NCBI RefSeq assembly: GCF_030433645.1
Contig: NZ_JAROCG010000001.1
Span: 1,922,001-1,986,000 of the forward strand
Direction of reading: 5' to 3'
Length of the DNA stretch: 64,000 nt
Source: Arthrobacter burdickii
GTDB taxonomy: Bacteria; Actinomycetota; Actinomycetes; Actinomycetales; Micrococcaceae
The translations under genes and the position numbers were made by a program. Below are positions 9,180 to 18,043 of the stretch, piece by piece. Below the pieces are notes generated by a model. That model was not told the origin of the DNA and made no database searches. It worked only from the letters and a program-made list of their open reading frames with translations. The first letter of the stretch is position 1. Every line of letters starts with the position of its first letter.

Positions 9180-9374
9180 CCGGACTGCCCCATGAACAGT
9201 GAGTGAAGGCCCGCATGATCGTTGGCGGTGCGGTGACAACGAGCCCAAGAGATCCTCACCCAGCTGCCCAGAACCAACGTCCCGCCTTAGGACACCTAGC
9301 CAGGGCGCTCGACGCGCTCGGGATGGCCTGCAAGGACAGTACGAAGACCCGGCCGGAAACAGGCCAGACAGCAC

Positions 9375-9408
9375 TCCGGCCCCCGTCCATGCTTGGACGG
9401 AGGCCGGA
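9375..9408 (-). terminator. hairpin terminator downstream of the anti-sigma gene
   Basis: Two 15-base arms (TCCGGCC...GTCCA and TGGACGG...GGCCGGA) pair with one mismatch around a 4-base loop. The hairpin lies 26 bases past the stop of the minus-strand anti-sigma gene and may also stop transcripts coming from the HNH side. Confidence 0.6.
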
Positions 9409-9434
9409 CTGTTCGGATCACGGCCTGAGCGAGA

Positions 9435-10298
9435 TCAGGCTCCGAGCGGGATCTGGGCGACGATTGGAAGGGTCGGCGCCGCCGAACCACCCTCGGGCTC
9501 GACCGTGATGGCGATCGCGGTATATCCGCTGATGTCCGTGAGTTCGGTGACCTTGGTTCCCGCGACGTCCTCTCCGGACATCGTGCCCTCGGAGACCGGC
9601 GCCGTTCCATCGGCGGGGATGCGCCACATCTGGTAGACGTGACCTTCGGCCGGGGCGGGAACGCCGCTCAGGGTCACGACTGCCGCGTTCTTCTCCCCGG
9701 ACACGGCCAGGTCGGCGACACCGCCGGCCGCCAGGGTCAGCTGCTGTGTCCGCACATCGGATGCCTGCAGGACCTCCTGCTCGACGGTGGTCTGCTGGAG
9801 GTTCTGGGCTATGGTGACTCCGCCCATGGCGATGACAGCTGCCGCGGCTGCAGCGACGATCCAGCGCCCGGCACGCGAGGACAGCGAGGCCTTGGCCGAT
9901 CGGCGCTGCGCCAGCTCGTCCTGACCCGCCACCTCCGCCGGCGGCCCGGCAGGGCCGGCCGTACCGGGGGACTGCGGACGAAGCGGCTGACTCGGTCCCG
10001 CGTCGCTGTACGCGATCGCTGGAAGCTGCGCGACGATACGCTCGAACAGGTCCGCCGGCGGCTCGATCTGGTCGACGGCATAGGCGGAGGTGATCGTCTC
10101 GCGGTCGGTACGGACGCGATCGGCGAACGTGGCGCTGATCGCCGGATCCACGTCCTCCAGGAACGCTTCGAGAACCCGGCGTTCGTCGGCGCTGATGGCG
10201 TCCAGCGCGTAGAGTTCGGCCCACTCGAGGACGTGGCCGCGTGCCAGGTCCGTCTCGAGGTCATCGGCGAATTGTCTGTTCATGTCCTTGTCCTGCAT
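9435..10298 (-). CDS. RskA-type anti-sigma factor
   Basis: 287-aa single-pass membrane anti-sigma factor. The cytoplasmic N-terminal half has an anti-sigma domain (HVLEWAELYALDAISADERR near 22-41), a membrane segment at about 144-165, and an extracytoplasmic RskA C-terminal domain (about 180-287, with VYQMWRIPADG and AIAITVEPEGGS). ATG 10298 sits 1 base after the sigma-factor stop, so the pair is coupled; ATG 10283 is an alternative start. In mycobacteria RskA holds SigK at the membrane until proteolysis releases it; the same arrangement is inferred here. Confidence 0.9.
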   Translation of the reverse strand: MQDKDMNRQFADDLETDLARGHVLEWAELYALDAISADERRVLEAFLEDVDPAISATFADRVRTDRETITSAYAVDQIEPPADLFERIVAQLPAIAYSDAGPSQPLRPQSPGTAGPAGPPAEVAGQDELAQRRSAKASLSSRAGRWIVAAAAAAVIAMGGVTIAQNLQQTTVEQEVLQASDVRTQQLTLAAGGVADLAVSGEKNAAVVTLSGVPAPAEGHVYQMWRIPADGTAPVSEGTMSGEDVAGTKVTELTDISGYTAIAITVEPEGGSAAPTLPIVAQIPLGA

Positions 10299-10299
10299 C

Positions 10300-10917
10300 T
10301 CAGCTCACCCCCAAACAGGTCTTGAGTCGGAGCAATCCGTCACGGATCCTCGATTTGATGGTCGGTACCGCGACGCCGAGCTTCTCGGCCACCTCGCGGT
10401 AGGTGAGCCCACCGTAGTAGGCCAGTTTCACCGATTCCTGCTGGGTCTCAGTGAGTGTGTCCAGGCACCTGACCACGCTCTCCGCTTCGAGGCGCTGGGT
10501 GACCGTGTCGACGACGTCGTCGTGATCGATGGTTTGCGTGGCCGCTCCGTAGCGGGCTTCCCGGTCCGTGGCGCTCTGCTCCGAGCGCACCTTGTCGACG
10601 GCGCGGCGGTGGGCGAGCGTCATGAGCCAGGCCATTGGGCTGCCCAGCGCCGGATTGAAGCGGTCGGCGGTGTTCCACACCTGGAGGTACACCTCCTGCG
10701 TGGCGTCCTCGCTCAGGTCGGGGTCGATGAGTACCCGCCGGGCCAGCCCGTAGACGCGTTTCGACGTCTGCTCGTAGAAGAGGGCGAATGCGGTACGGTC
10801 CTGCCGTGCGATCCGCAGCAGCAGATCAGTCAGGGTGGGACCGATGCTGGGATCAACGGCCAACTCGTCCGCTGGGGCCGCTGGAGGGCTGACCCGGCTT
10901 GCTCGTGGCGTTTCCAT
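10300..10917 (-). CDS. sigK: ECF sigma factor, SigK type
   Basis: 205-aa ECF RNA polymerase sigma factor. ATG 10917 was chosen (the open frame extends much further upstream) because METPRAS is preceded by TGGAG at 5 bases and the length then fits the family. Region 2 spans about 35-113 (YGLARRVLIDPDLSEDATQE, then MAWLMTLAHRRAVDKVRSEQ) and region 4 about 148-202 (LAYYGGLTYREVAEKLGVAV then TIKSRIRDGL, the -35-reading helix-turn-helix). It is co-transcribed with its RskA-type anti-sigma factor. Target genes are not evident in this window. Confidence 0.92.
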   Translation of the reverse strand: METPRASRVSPPAAPADELAVDPSIGPTLTDLLLRIARQDRTAFALFYEQTSKRVYGLARRVLIDPDLSEDATQEVYLQVWNTADRFNPALGSPMAWLMTLAHRRAVDKVRSEQSATDREARYGAATQTIDHDDVVDTVTQRLEAESVVRCLDTLTETQQESVKLAYYGGLTYREVAEKLGVAVPTIKSRIRDGLLRLKTCLGVS

Positions 10918-11095
10918 AGGGCTCCAGCATAAAGCGCCGTGAGGCCCAGACCGAACGATGGAGGGAGTGTCCTGCCGTGGGTTTCGTACTCGTCCCTGCT
11001 GCACAATCGCCATCCCACCACCCCTTCCGGGTTCCGCTCTTCCGCTGACACCTATCATTCGCAGCGGGACGGCCTCCGGATGGTTCGTCGCGGAC

Positions 11096-11917
11096 CTAGC
11101 CCTCCGGCAGGTAGGAACCGACGGCGATGAGGGAGTCCGCGTTGAGGACGAAATCCCCACCGAGGCGCTCCACGAAGGCACGCCGGACCTCCTCGAGGGC
11201 CTCGGGCGCCTCCGGGAGCAATCCGCGGTAACCGCTGCCGAGCGCGAGCGACCACGCGTACTCCGGCTCCAGGGGCGCGGCCAGCCCCAGCTTCTCGATG
11301 GTGATCTCCGTCAGACCCCGGGTGCCGAGCCATTCCTCGAGACGGTCGACGGAAGCAAGCCTCCTGCAGTTGTCCACGAAGACCGGCGCAGGGGAATCAG
11401 CGGAGGCATGGCCGCCTTGCGGGGTGGACCGGATGGTTTCGAGGAGGATCTCGCCGAACGGCTCGAGGGCGCCGTCGTCCCACGCGCTCAGCGCAACCCT
11501 TCCGCCTGGGCGCAGCAGGCGGACGATGCGGTCCATCCCCGCGTCCATGTCGTCCAGAAGGAAGATGCCATAACAGCTGATGACGGCGTCGTAGGGTGCT
11601 TCCGGCTCCCAGTGCGCCGGGTCCGCGCGGTGGAAGGACACGTTGTCCAGCCCGAGTGCCTCGGTCTTCGCTTCCGCGAGGTCGAGCATCGCCGACGAGC
11701 GGTCTACGGCATCGACGTGCCCGTCTGGTCCCGCGAGCTGCGCGGCGGGAACGGTTCCCGAGCCGGTGCCGGCGAAGACGTCGAGTACGCGCTCGCCCAC
11801 GAGCACGTCGGCAGCGGCGACGACGGCGTTGCTCACCGGGTTCCATACGGCGGGAGCAAGGCGGTCGTAGTCCTCCGCTCCACCGTCGGGCAGGGTTGCG
11901 GCATGGCGAGCGGGCAT
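11096..11917 (-). CDS. class I SAM-dependent methyltransferase
   Basis: 273-aa methyltransferase of the UbiE-like fold. The SAM motif is VLDVFAGTGSGTV (about 44-56), motif II acid is VDAVDRSS, and RLLRPGGRVALSAWD is the usual post-motif segment. Substrate unknown. ATG 11917 has AGGAG six bases upstream. It follows trmL by 20 bases, so J-domain protein, trmL and this gene form one minus-strand operon. Confidence 0.85.
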   Translation of the reverse strand: MPARHAATLPDGGAEDYDRLAPAVWNPVSNAVVAAADVLVGERVLDVFAGTGSGTVPAAQLAGPDGHVDAVDRSSAMLDLAEAKTEALGLDNVSFHRADPAHWEPEAPYDAVISCYGIFLLDDMDAGMDRIVRLLRPGGRVALSAWDDGALEPFGEILLETIRSTPQGGHASADSPAPVFVDNCRRLASVDRLEEWLGTRGLTEITIEKLGLAAPLEPEYAWSLALGSGYRGLLPEAPEALEEVRRAFVERLGGDFVLNADSLIAVGSYLPEG

Positions 11918-11937
11918 GGGGGGCTCCTAGGAGTGGA

Positions 11938-12405
11938 TCATCGCTGGGCGCCTGCGAAGCCCTGTTGGCGCCAGGCTTCGTAGAGGACGATGGATGCTGT
12001 GTTGGCGAGGTTGAGCGAGCGGCGCGAGGGGAGCATCGGAACGCGGACCCGCGACGTGATGTGGCTGTCGTGCTTGACGTCGTACGGCAGGCCGTCGGAT
12101 TCGCGGCCGAACAGCAGGACATCGGTCGGCTCGTAGGCGATGTCCGTGTACGAGACGTCCCCGTCCGAGGTGTAGGCGAAGACCCGCTCGGGCTGCAGGG
12201 CGGTCCATGCCTCGTCGAGGCTCGCATGGACGTGCAGCACCGTCAGGTCGTGGTAGTCGAGCCCGGCGCGCTTCAGCTTGGAGTCCTCGAGGCTGAACCC
12301 CAGCGGCTCCACGAGGTGGAGTTCCGCACCTGCCACGGCAGCGAGGCGGATGGCTGCGCCGGTGTTGCCCGGGATTTCTGGAGTATGGAAGAGGATGCGG
12401 AACAC
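11938..12405 (-). CDS. trmL: tRNA (cytidine(34)-2'-O)-methyltransferase
   Basis: 155-aa SPOUT-class 2'-O-methyltransferase acting on the wobble nucleotide of tRNA-Leu isoacceptors. Family signatures are present in order: PEIPGNTGAAIRLAA at the N-terminus, LLFGRESDGLP (about 97-107) and the knot motif RSLNLANTASIVLYEAWRQ near the C-terminus. Length equals the family norm. Middle gene of a three-gene operon, 25 bases after the J-domain gene. Confidence 0.93.
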   Translation of the reverse strand: MFRILFHTPEIPGNTGAAIRLAAVAGAELHLVEPLGFSLEDSKLKRAGLDYHDLTVLHVHASLDEAWTALQPERVFAYTSDGDVSYTDIAYEPTDVLLFGRESDGLPYDVKHDSHITSRVRVPMLPSRRSLNLANTASIVLYEAWRQQGFAGAQR

Positions 12406-12430
12406 TGCTCCATCCTAGCTTCCGGCCGAC

Positions 12431-13390
12431 CTAGCTCTCGGCGGACGCCAGCAGGCGCGCGAGCACCGGCAGCTGCACCACGTTCGGTGCGGGACCTGAG
12501 GACAGGAAGGACCGGATCGTGCGGACGGCGGTGCCTGCATTCACGACCTGCACGACGGCGGTCGAGGACCGGTCGAATCCCGGGGGGACGTCGATCACCG
12601 GCGCGAAGGGATTGTCGGGCGCCCCATGGATCACCACCCACCCGGCGACGTTGCATTCCGGAAACAGGTCCTGCACCGCGCGGACGGTCCGGGGCAGCTG
12701 GAGGTCGACGGAACGGCCCTGATGGCGTAATGACCGGCCGTCCCAGGCGAAGTTTCCCGGGGCCGCCGTGAACGAGTCGATCACGGCCATCCTGTACCCG
12801 GCGAGCAGGACGTGCCCGGCCACCGTCTTCTCCCGATCGTCGAACTCGACGCCGTTGACCAGGCGGGCAGCGGGGTACGTGGGCAGCAGTGCCCGGTTGA
12901 GCAAGGCTGCAGTGCGCAGCTCGCCGTCGATGCGCGCGCGGACGCCGGAGGACCTGCGCGCGAACATCCCGGGCTGCCGTGGGGAGCCGTGGACCTGGCG
13001 TCCCGCGAGGATCAGGGGAACAGCCGGCGGAGCCGACGGCGAGAACGGCGGCAGGTAGTCCGGTGGGGATTTTGCGGCGTCCTCGTCCTCGACCCGTGTC
13101 CCGGCTGAAGGACGAGGGCCCGACGGCGTACGGCTGCTTCCTGCCGCCGAGGCGGTGCCGGCCGATGCGGGACGGGTGCGTCCGGTATCGGCGTCGTAGC
13201 GCTCCCGTCGCTGGGCATCGCTCAGTGTCTCGTAGGCGACGGCGACGTCGTGGAACTGCTCGGCACTGCCGCCGAGGTCGGGGTGCGCGGCCCGCGCTGC
13301 CCGACGGTAGGCATCCTTGATGACCTTGATGTCGGCTTCCGGGGGCACGCCGAGGACGTCGTAGTACGACTTCCGTGGTGCCTCTGCCAT
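12431..13390 (-). CDS. J-domain (DnaJ-like) protein with unknown C-terminal domain
   Basis: 319 aa. The J domain is at about 8-68, with the HPD signature at 37-39 (AAHPDLGG) that stimulates Hsp70 ATPase. There is no Gly/Phe region or zinc finger, so it is not a canonical DnaJ. A Pro/Ser/Ala linker (about 72-125) leads to a C-terminal domain (about 125-315) that I do not recognise; it has features of a nuclease-related or lipid-binding fold but no decisive motif. ATG 13390 follows AGGAAAGG. First gene of the operon with trmL and the methyltransferase. Confidence 0.8.
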   Translation of the reverse strand: MAEAPRKSYYDVLGVPPEADIKVIKDAYRRAARAAHPDLGGSAEQFHDVAVAYETLSDAQRRERYDADTGRTRPASAGTASAAGSSRTPSGPRPSAGTRVEDEDAAKSPPDYLPPFSPSAPPAVPLILAGRQVHGSPRQPGMFARRSSGVRARIDGELRTAALLNRALLPTYPAARLVNGVEFDDREKTVAGHVLLAGYRMAVIDSFTAAPGNFAWDGRSLRHQGRSVDLQLPRTVRAVQDLFPECNVAGWVVIHGAPDNPFAPVIDVPPGFDRSSTAVVQVVNAGTAVRTIRSFLSSGPAPNVVQLPVLARLLASAES

Positions 13391-13829
13391 CGATCCGGCC
13401 TTTCCTGGGGGTCGTCCTGCGATTCCGAGCGCGACCGCTCACTGTGGTGCTGCAGCGCTGCGATACCACCTGAGACTAAAGGCGCCGGACGGTCCGCACC
13501 AAAGCCAGGGCCGAGGAGCGCCCACCAGGTGCGAGCGGCAGCTTTGAGTCCGCACAGGCGAGCGCAGGTGCTCAGGTACAACGGAGCACGCACGCAAAGA
13601 GTTCACTCCGTGGTCAACAGCCAGGGCAGCGGGCGTTCGGGCGGGTATGTCCGGAGCCGGGGAGTCCGGCCGGGGAAGCCCGGACACGGGAGCCCGGGGC
13701 GGTGCCGGGGCAGGGAGTCCGGCCGGGGAATCCGAGCAGGGGAGTTCGGGGCAGGGGAGTTCGGGGCACGGGACTCCCCGACGGTCGGGGGCCGACGGGC
13801 ATTGGTGGAGACCGGTGGGCGGGGCGGGA
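13391..13829. other. 439-bp intergenic stretch with G-rich imperfect repeats
   Basis: No gene recognised. 13650-13790 is a G-rich patchwork: an 18-bp unit GGGAGTCCGGCCGGGGAA occurs at 13660 and again at 13713, and a 15-bp unit GCAGGGGAGTTCGGG is repeated in tandem near 13736-13765. The open frames through it are Pro/Arg/Gly-biased artefacts. The promoter of the minus-strand J-domain operon should lie in 13391-13480. Confidence 0.6.
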
Positions 13830-14582
13830 TCAGGCCGCGCGACGGTACAGCGTGTAGAGAGCGCCATCCTCCATCAGCAGGGAGGACAGCGTCAGCGCGA
13901 CGGGAACCGCCGGGCTCGCGCCGACGGAGATCCGGGGACCGTCACCGCCGGCGAGCAGGGGACTGATCGAGAGGCACAGTTCGTCGACGGCGTCCGCACG
14001 GGTGAAGCCCCCCAGGACGGACGGGCCTCCTTCACAGAGGACCCTCGTGAGTCCTCGCCGGCCGAGTTCGGCGAGGATCGCGGGAACCTGCACCGTGTCC
14101 GGTCCGCACGGAACGATGTCGGCGACAGCTGCGAGCGCCTCCCGCTTCTCCTCCGGCGCGTCCCTGCTGGTGAGGATGATCGGACGCACCGGAGCGCTGC
14201 GGAAGAAGCCCGCGCCCGGATCGAGGTCGAGGCTGCCGGAGATGACCGCGATCGCGGGGTGCGGCGCGAGTCCGCTCGCGGAGCGCCATGCGCGTGCGGC
14301 GTCATCGACGAGGTCGCCCTCGTAGCCCTCCGCCCGGATGGTCCCGGCTCCCACCAGGACCACGTCCGCGAGCCGTCGCAGGACGGTGAAGATCCGCTGG
14401 TCGCCGTCGTTCCCCAGCCCGGCGGAGAGGCCTCCGCTCGTCGCGGCGCCGTCGGCTGCCGCGATGAAGTTGAAGCGGACGTACGGCCGGTTGGTTGAGG
14501 GATCGGCGGGATACGCGTAGATCCGGTGGAGTGCGTCGTCGTCGATGGGGTCCGCCGAGGCCGGGACCAGCGCGGTGATCAC
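13830..14582 (-). CDS. RibD C-terminal / DHFR-fold reductase (Rv2671-like)
   Basis: 250-aa pyrimidine-reductase family protein with the dihydrofolate-reductase fold. Visible motifs: RFNFIAAADGAAT (substrate loop), VVLVGAGTIRAEGY (NADPH-binding strand and turn), RVLCEGGPSVLGGF and ELCLSISPLLAGG. No deaminase domain, so it is a stand-alone RibD C-terminal domain. From memory it resembles mycobacterial Rv2671, reported to have dihydrofolate reductase activity. Start is GTG 14582, inside the GTGA overlap with the folP2-like gene; the much longer open frame beyond is not coding. Confidence 0.85.
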   Translation of the reverse strand: MITALVPASADPIDDDALHRIYAYPADPSTNRPYVRFNFIAAADGAATSGGLSAGLGNDGDQRIFTVLRRLADVVLVGAGTIRAEGYEGDLVDDAARAWRSASGLAPHPAIAVISGSLDLDPGAGFFRSAPVRPIILTSRDAPEEKREALAAVADIVPCGPDTVQVPAILAELGRRGLTRVLCEGGPSVLGGFTRADAVDELCLSISPLLAGGDGPRISVGASPAVPVALTLSSLLMEDGALYTLYRRAA

Positions 14583-15520
14583 GGCTCCGCCGGCGCGTTG
14601 ACGTCGCCCATGTTGTGGCGCAGGTAGGCCGGTTGCCGCCAGCCGAGGACTGCTTCGGTGAGGTCGATGGCCGCCCGTGATGCCGGGACGTTGTGCATCC
14701 GGACCACGCGGGCTCCGCCGAGGATGCAGATCACTGCTGCCGCGAGGGATCCCTCCACGCGTTCGCGCTTGGGCCGGTCCAGGGTCTCCCCGATGAAATC
14801 CTTGTTGGACACCGCAGCCACGGTGGGGAAGCCCAGTCCAGCGATCTCGGCGAACCGGCGGGTGATCTCCAGGGAGTGCAGCGTGTTCTTGTTGAGGTCG
14901 TGTCCCGGATCCAGCAGGATCCGGTCCTCCGGGATCCCCAGGCGGACGGCGTCGTCCACCTTGCGGAGGAGGAACTCCACGATCTCGCGGACCACGTCGT
15001 CGTAGGACGGCCTCGGATACACCGTGCGCGGTTCCGCGAGGCTGTGGGTGATGATCAGGTGCGCGCCGGCGTCGGCCACCACGGCCGCCATGTCCGGGTC
15101 CCGCAGCCCGGTGGTGTCGTTCACCACGTTGGCCCCAGCCGCGAGCGCCTGCCGGGCCACGTCGGGCAGGAAGGTATCGGCGGAGATGATGACGTCCGAC
15201 GCCGCGCGCACGGCGCTGATGACGGGAACGATCCGGTCGGCCTCCTCGGATGCCGGGATCGGGTCGCCGGGCGAGAAGGGCGCCCCGCCGATGTCCACCC
15301 AGTCGGCGCCGTCGTCGACCGCCCTCAAGGACGCGTCCACGGCTGCCTGGAGCCCGAAGGTCGCCCCGCCGTCGTAGAAGGAGTCCGGAGTCCGGTTGAT
15401 CACCGCCATGAGGGCGACCTGCCGGTCGAAATCGATGGTGCGGGAACCGAACGCGTGCACTCCGTGCCGGAACACGGGAACGGAGGCGCTGGGGGAAGGA
15501 GCCGTTGCTTGACTGTCCAC
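14579..15520 (-). CDS. folP2: dihydropteroate synthase paralogue, FolP2 type
   Basis: 313-aa TIM-barrel protein of the dihydropteroate synthase family. It keeps MAVINRTPDSFYDGGATF, SADTFL, NDTTG, LDPGHDLNKNT and SNKDFIGETL, but the catalytic loops differ from true FolP (DIGGAPFSPGDP in place of DIGGESTRPG; RMHNV in place of the R-x-H-D-V motif). These are the deviations I recall from mycobacterial FolP2, whose enzymatic role is unproven. ATG 15520 start. It overlaps the downstream RibD-like reductase by 4 bases. The rest of the folate operon is absent from the window. Confidence 0.85.
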   Translation of the reverse strand: MDSQATAPSPSASVPVFRHGVHAFGSRTIDFDRQVALMAVINRTPDSFYDGGATFGLQAAVDASLRAVDDGADWVDIGGAPFSPGDPIPASEEADRIVPVISAVRAASDVIISADTFLPDVARQALAAGANVVNDTTGLRDPDMAAVVADAGAHLIITHSLAEPRTVYPRPSYDDVVREIVEFLLRKVDDAVRLGIPEDRILLDPGHDLNKNTLHSLEITRRFAEIAGLGFPTVAAVSNKDFIGETLDRPKRERVEGSLAAAVICILGGARVVRMHNVPASRAAIDLTEAVLGWRQPAYLRHNMGDVNAPAEP

Positions 15521-15622
15521 CCTGCAGTTCTACCACCGCTCCGCCGGCGCAGGCTGGACGCGCCGGCCGGCGCCACGTCCGTGACGGACGCCACGGGAAT
15601 CGGCGGGACGGCGTGGCGCCCG

Positions 15623-15635
15623 TAGAATCGGTATG
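15623..15635 (+). promoter_or_regulatory. candidate -10 element and leaderless start of iscS
   Basis: TAGAAT at 15623-15628 lies 6 bases before GTG 15635, the spacing at which transcription would begin at or next to the start codon. No ribosome-binding sequence precedes the GTG, and leaderless mRNAs are common in actinobacteria. No -35 is obvious. Confidence 0.45.
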
Positions 15636-16861
15636 TGCCCGTGTATGTCGATCACGCGGCGACCACGCCGATCTCGGCGCCGGCGCTCGCCGCACTCACC
15701 CGCGAACTCAGCCGGAGCGGAAATCCCTCCTCCCTCCACGGCTCGGGCCGCCGCGCCCGGCGTTCGGTGGAGGAAGCCCGGGAGACGATCGCCGCGGCCG
15801 CGGGCGCCCACGCATCGGAGGTCATCTTCACCTCCGGCGGCACCGAAGCGGACAACCTCGCCATCAAGGGCCTCTACTGGGCGCGGCGTGCAGCGGATCC
15901 CGCGCGCGCCAGGATTCTCTGCAGCACGGTGGAGCACCATGCCGTCCAGGACACCGTGGAGTGGCTGGAGCGGCACGAGGGTGCCGAGGTGGTCTGGCTG
16001 CCTGTGGACGCGACCGGCGTCGTCTCCCTCGACGCGCTGCGGGAGGCGCTGGCCGAGGCGCCCGAGCGCACCGCGCTCGTGACGGTCATGTGGGCCAACA
16101 ACGAGGTGGGGACCGTCCAGCCGATCCACGCCGTCGTCGCCGAGGCCTCCCGGTACGGCGTCCCCGTGCACAGCGACGCAGTGCAGGCGTTCGGCTCCGT
16201 CCCGTTGTCCTTCGCGGAGTCCGGGCTCGCCACCATGGCCGTCAGCGCGCACAAGATCGGCGGACCCGTGGGGGTCGGCGCCCTCTTCGTGGGCCGCGCC
16301 GTCACCCTCACACCGGTCCAGCACGGCGGCGGGCAGGAGCGGGACATCCGGTCGGGAACGCTCGACGGCGCCGGCATCGCCGCGTTCGCCGCTGCGGCCG
16401 ACGACGCCATCACCCACCTGAGCGAGGAGGTTCCCCGCCTCGCCGCGCTCAGGGACCGCCTGATCGACGGCATCCGCCGGGAGGTCCCGGACGCCGTGCT
16501 GCGCGGCGTCGGGCATCCGGCCCCCGAGGGGACACGGCTTCCCGGCAACGTCCACTTCACCTTCCCGGGGTGCGAGGGGGATTCGCTCCTGTTCCTGCTC
16601 GACCTCGCGGGGATCGAGTCCTCAACGGGCTCCGCCTGCACGGCGGGCGTCCCCCGGCCCTCCCACGTCCTGCTGGCCATGGGACTGACGGAGGACGAGG
16701 CGCGTGGCGCCCAGCGGTTCAGCCTCGGGCATACATCCACGGCCGCCGACGTTGACGCCGTGGTGGCCGCCATCGGAGGCGCCTACGCCCGTGCCCGCAA
16801 GGCGGGCATGGCAGGACACGCATCAACCATTCGAACTGCAGGAACGGGTTTTTCATCATGA
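15635..16861 (+). CDS. iscS: cysteine desulfurase (IscS/NifS class)
   Basis: 408-aa PLP-dependent cysteine desulfurase, which removes sulfur from cysteine for tRNA thiolation and Fe-S clusters. PLP lysine is Lys207 (SAHKIGGP); His101 in VEHHAV stacks on the cofactor; the persulfide cysteine is Cys335 in [10 protein letters not shown]. The N-terminus [10 protein letters not shown] is canonical. GTG 15635 is taken as start, probably leaderless; GTG 15641 is also possible. It overlaps mnmA by ATGA, which fits IscS supplying sulfur directly to MnmA. Confidence 0.95.
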   Translation: MPVYVDHAATTPISAPALAALTRELSRSGNPSSLHGSGRRARRSVEEARETIAAAAGAHASEVIFTSGGTEADNLAIKGLYWARRAADPARARILCSTVEHHAVQDTVEWLERHEGAEVVWLPVDATGVVSLDALREALAEAPERTALVTVMWANNEVGTVQPIHAVVAEASRYGVPVHSDAVQAFGSVPLSFAESGLATMAVSAHKIGGPVGVGALFVGRAVTLTPVQHGGGQERDIRSGTLDGAGIAAFAAAADDAITHLSEEVPRLAALRDRLIDGIRREVPDAVLRGVGHPAPEGTRLPGNVHFTFPGCEGDSLLFLLDLAGIESSTGSACTAGVPRPSHVLLAMGLTEDEARGAQRFSLGHTSTAADVDAVVAAIGGAYARARKAGMAGHASTIRTAGTGFSS

Positions 16862-18000
16862 GGGTACTGGCAGCGATGAGCGGCGGCGTCGACTCCGCAG
16901 TGGCGGCGGCGCGTGCAGTGGAGGCAGGGCACGACGTCGTCGGCGTCCACCTTGCGCTCTCCCGGATGCCGGGAACGCTCCGCACGGGCAGCCGGGGCTG
17001 CTGCACCATCGAGGACTCCCGGGACGCCTGGCGCGCCTGCGACATCCTCGGCATCCCGTACTACGTCTGGGACTTCTCCGAGCGCTTCAAGGAGGATGTC
17101 GTCGACGACTTCATCGCGGAGTACGCCGCCGGGCGCACCCCCAATCCCTGCATGCGGTGCAACGAGCGCATCAAGTTCGCGGCCCTGCTCGAGAAGGCGC
17201 TCGCCCTGGGCTTCGATGCCGTGTGCACCGGTCATTACGCGAAGGTCATCGAGGACGCGGACGGGAACCCCGAGCTGCACCGCGCGGCCGACTGGGCCAA
17301 GGACCAGTCCTATGTGCTCGGCGTCCTGACCCACGAGCAGCTCCGGCACTCCATGTTCCCGCTCGCCGAGACGCCGTCGAAGGCGGAGGTCCGGGCCGAG
17401 GCCGAGCGCCGCGGCCTCTCCGTGGCGAACAAGCCCGACAGCCATGACATCTGCTTCATTCCCGACGGGGACACGCGCGGCTGGCTCGAGGAACGCATCG
17501 ACCTCACGGAGGGCGACATCGTGGACGTCGACGGGCAGAGGATCGGCAGCCACCCCGGCGCCAACGCCTTCACCGTCGGCCAGCGGCGTGGACTCAAGCT
17601 GGGCACCCCTGCCGCAGATGGGAAGCCGCGTTTCGTGCTGGAGATCCGCCCCAAGCAGAACGAGGTCGTCGTGGGGCCCGAGCATCTACTCGCCATCGAC
17701 GAGATGCGGGGCATCAAGGTGTCCTGGGCCGGGCTGCCCATCGACGAGGTGCGCACGGGCAGCGAGTTCGACTGCATGGCCCAGGTCCGGGCGCACGGCG
17801 ATCCCGTGGCCGCACGCGCCTGCGTCGAGGTGGCCGAGGACGGGACGCAGCAGCTCCTGGTGCGCCTGGTCGAGCCGATGCGCGGCGTCGCACCCGGCCA
17901 GACCGTGGTGCTGTATCAGGGGACGCGCGTGCTGGGGCAGGCGACCATCGACTCGGCACGCTCCGTCCTCCGCCCGGAACTGGCGACCGCGCAGGGCTAG
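16858..18000 (+). CDS. mnmA: tRNA-specific 2-thiouridylase MnmA
   Basis: 380-aa enzyme that adds sulfur to U34 of Lys, Glu and Gln tRNAs. PP-loop [10 protein letters not shown] is at 8-17; catalytic cysteines are Cys98 (NPCMRCN) and Cys199 (DICFIPDGD). TGHYAK and GQRRGLKLG are further family motifs. Its ATG overlaps the iscS stop by 4 bases, so the two are coupled. The iscS-mnmA order matches mycobacterial Rv3025c-Rv3024c. Confidence 0.96.
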   Translation: MRVLAAMSGGVDSAVAAARAVEAGHDVVGVHLALSRMPGTLRTGSRGCCTIEDSRDAWRACDILGIPYYVWDFSERFKEDVVDDFIAEYAAGRTPNPCMRCNERIKFAALLEKALALGFDAVCTGHYAKVIEDADGNPELHRAADWAKDQSYVLGVLTHEQLRHSMFPLAETPSKAEVRAEAERRGLSVANKPDSHDICFIPDGDTRGWLEERIDLTEGDIVDVDGQRIGSHPGANAFTVGQRRGLKLGTPAADGKPRFVLEIRPKQNEVVVGPEHLLAIDEMRGIKVSWAGLPIDEVRTGSEFDCMAQVRAHGDPVAARACVEVAEDGTQQLLVRLVEPMRGVAPGQTVVLYQGTRVLGQATIDSARSVLRPELATAQG

Positions 18001-18043
18001 TCGCAGTTTCCGGACGCCCGCCGGGTTCTGCTTGACTGGAGTC

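Larger units (their letters stand above)
8850..9434. other. 585-bp intergenic stretch between convergent HNH and anti-sigma genes
   Basis: Contains the 39-bp tandem repeats (8907-9179) and a strong hairpin (9375-9408). The remainder (9180-9374) has no convincing gene: the open frames lack plausible starts and conserved-looking sequence. Confidence 0.6.

Noticed and set aside
8734-9195. 153-codon plus-strand frame across the 39-bp repeats as a repeat protein
   Set aside because: Starts inside the HNH gene, has no ribosome site, and the frame is open only because 39 is a multiple of 3.
13439-13867. Proline-rich minus-strand frame in the 13.4-13.8 kb gap
   Set aside because: Composition follows the G-rich repeats; no start signal and no recognisable sequence.
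13830-15695. Single 621-aa minus-strand protein including the RibD-like reductase
   Set aside because: The N-terminal part is out of frame with the FolP2-like gene occupying the same DNA; the true start is the GTG in the GTGA overlap at 14582.
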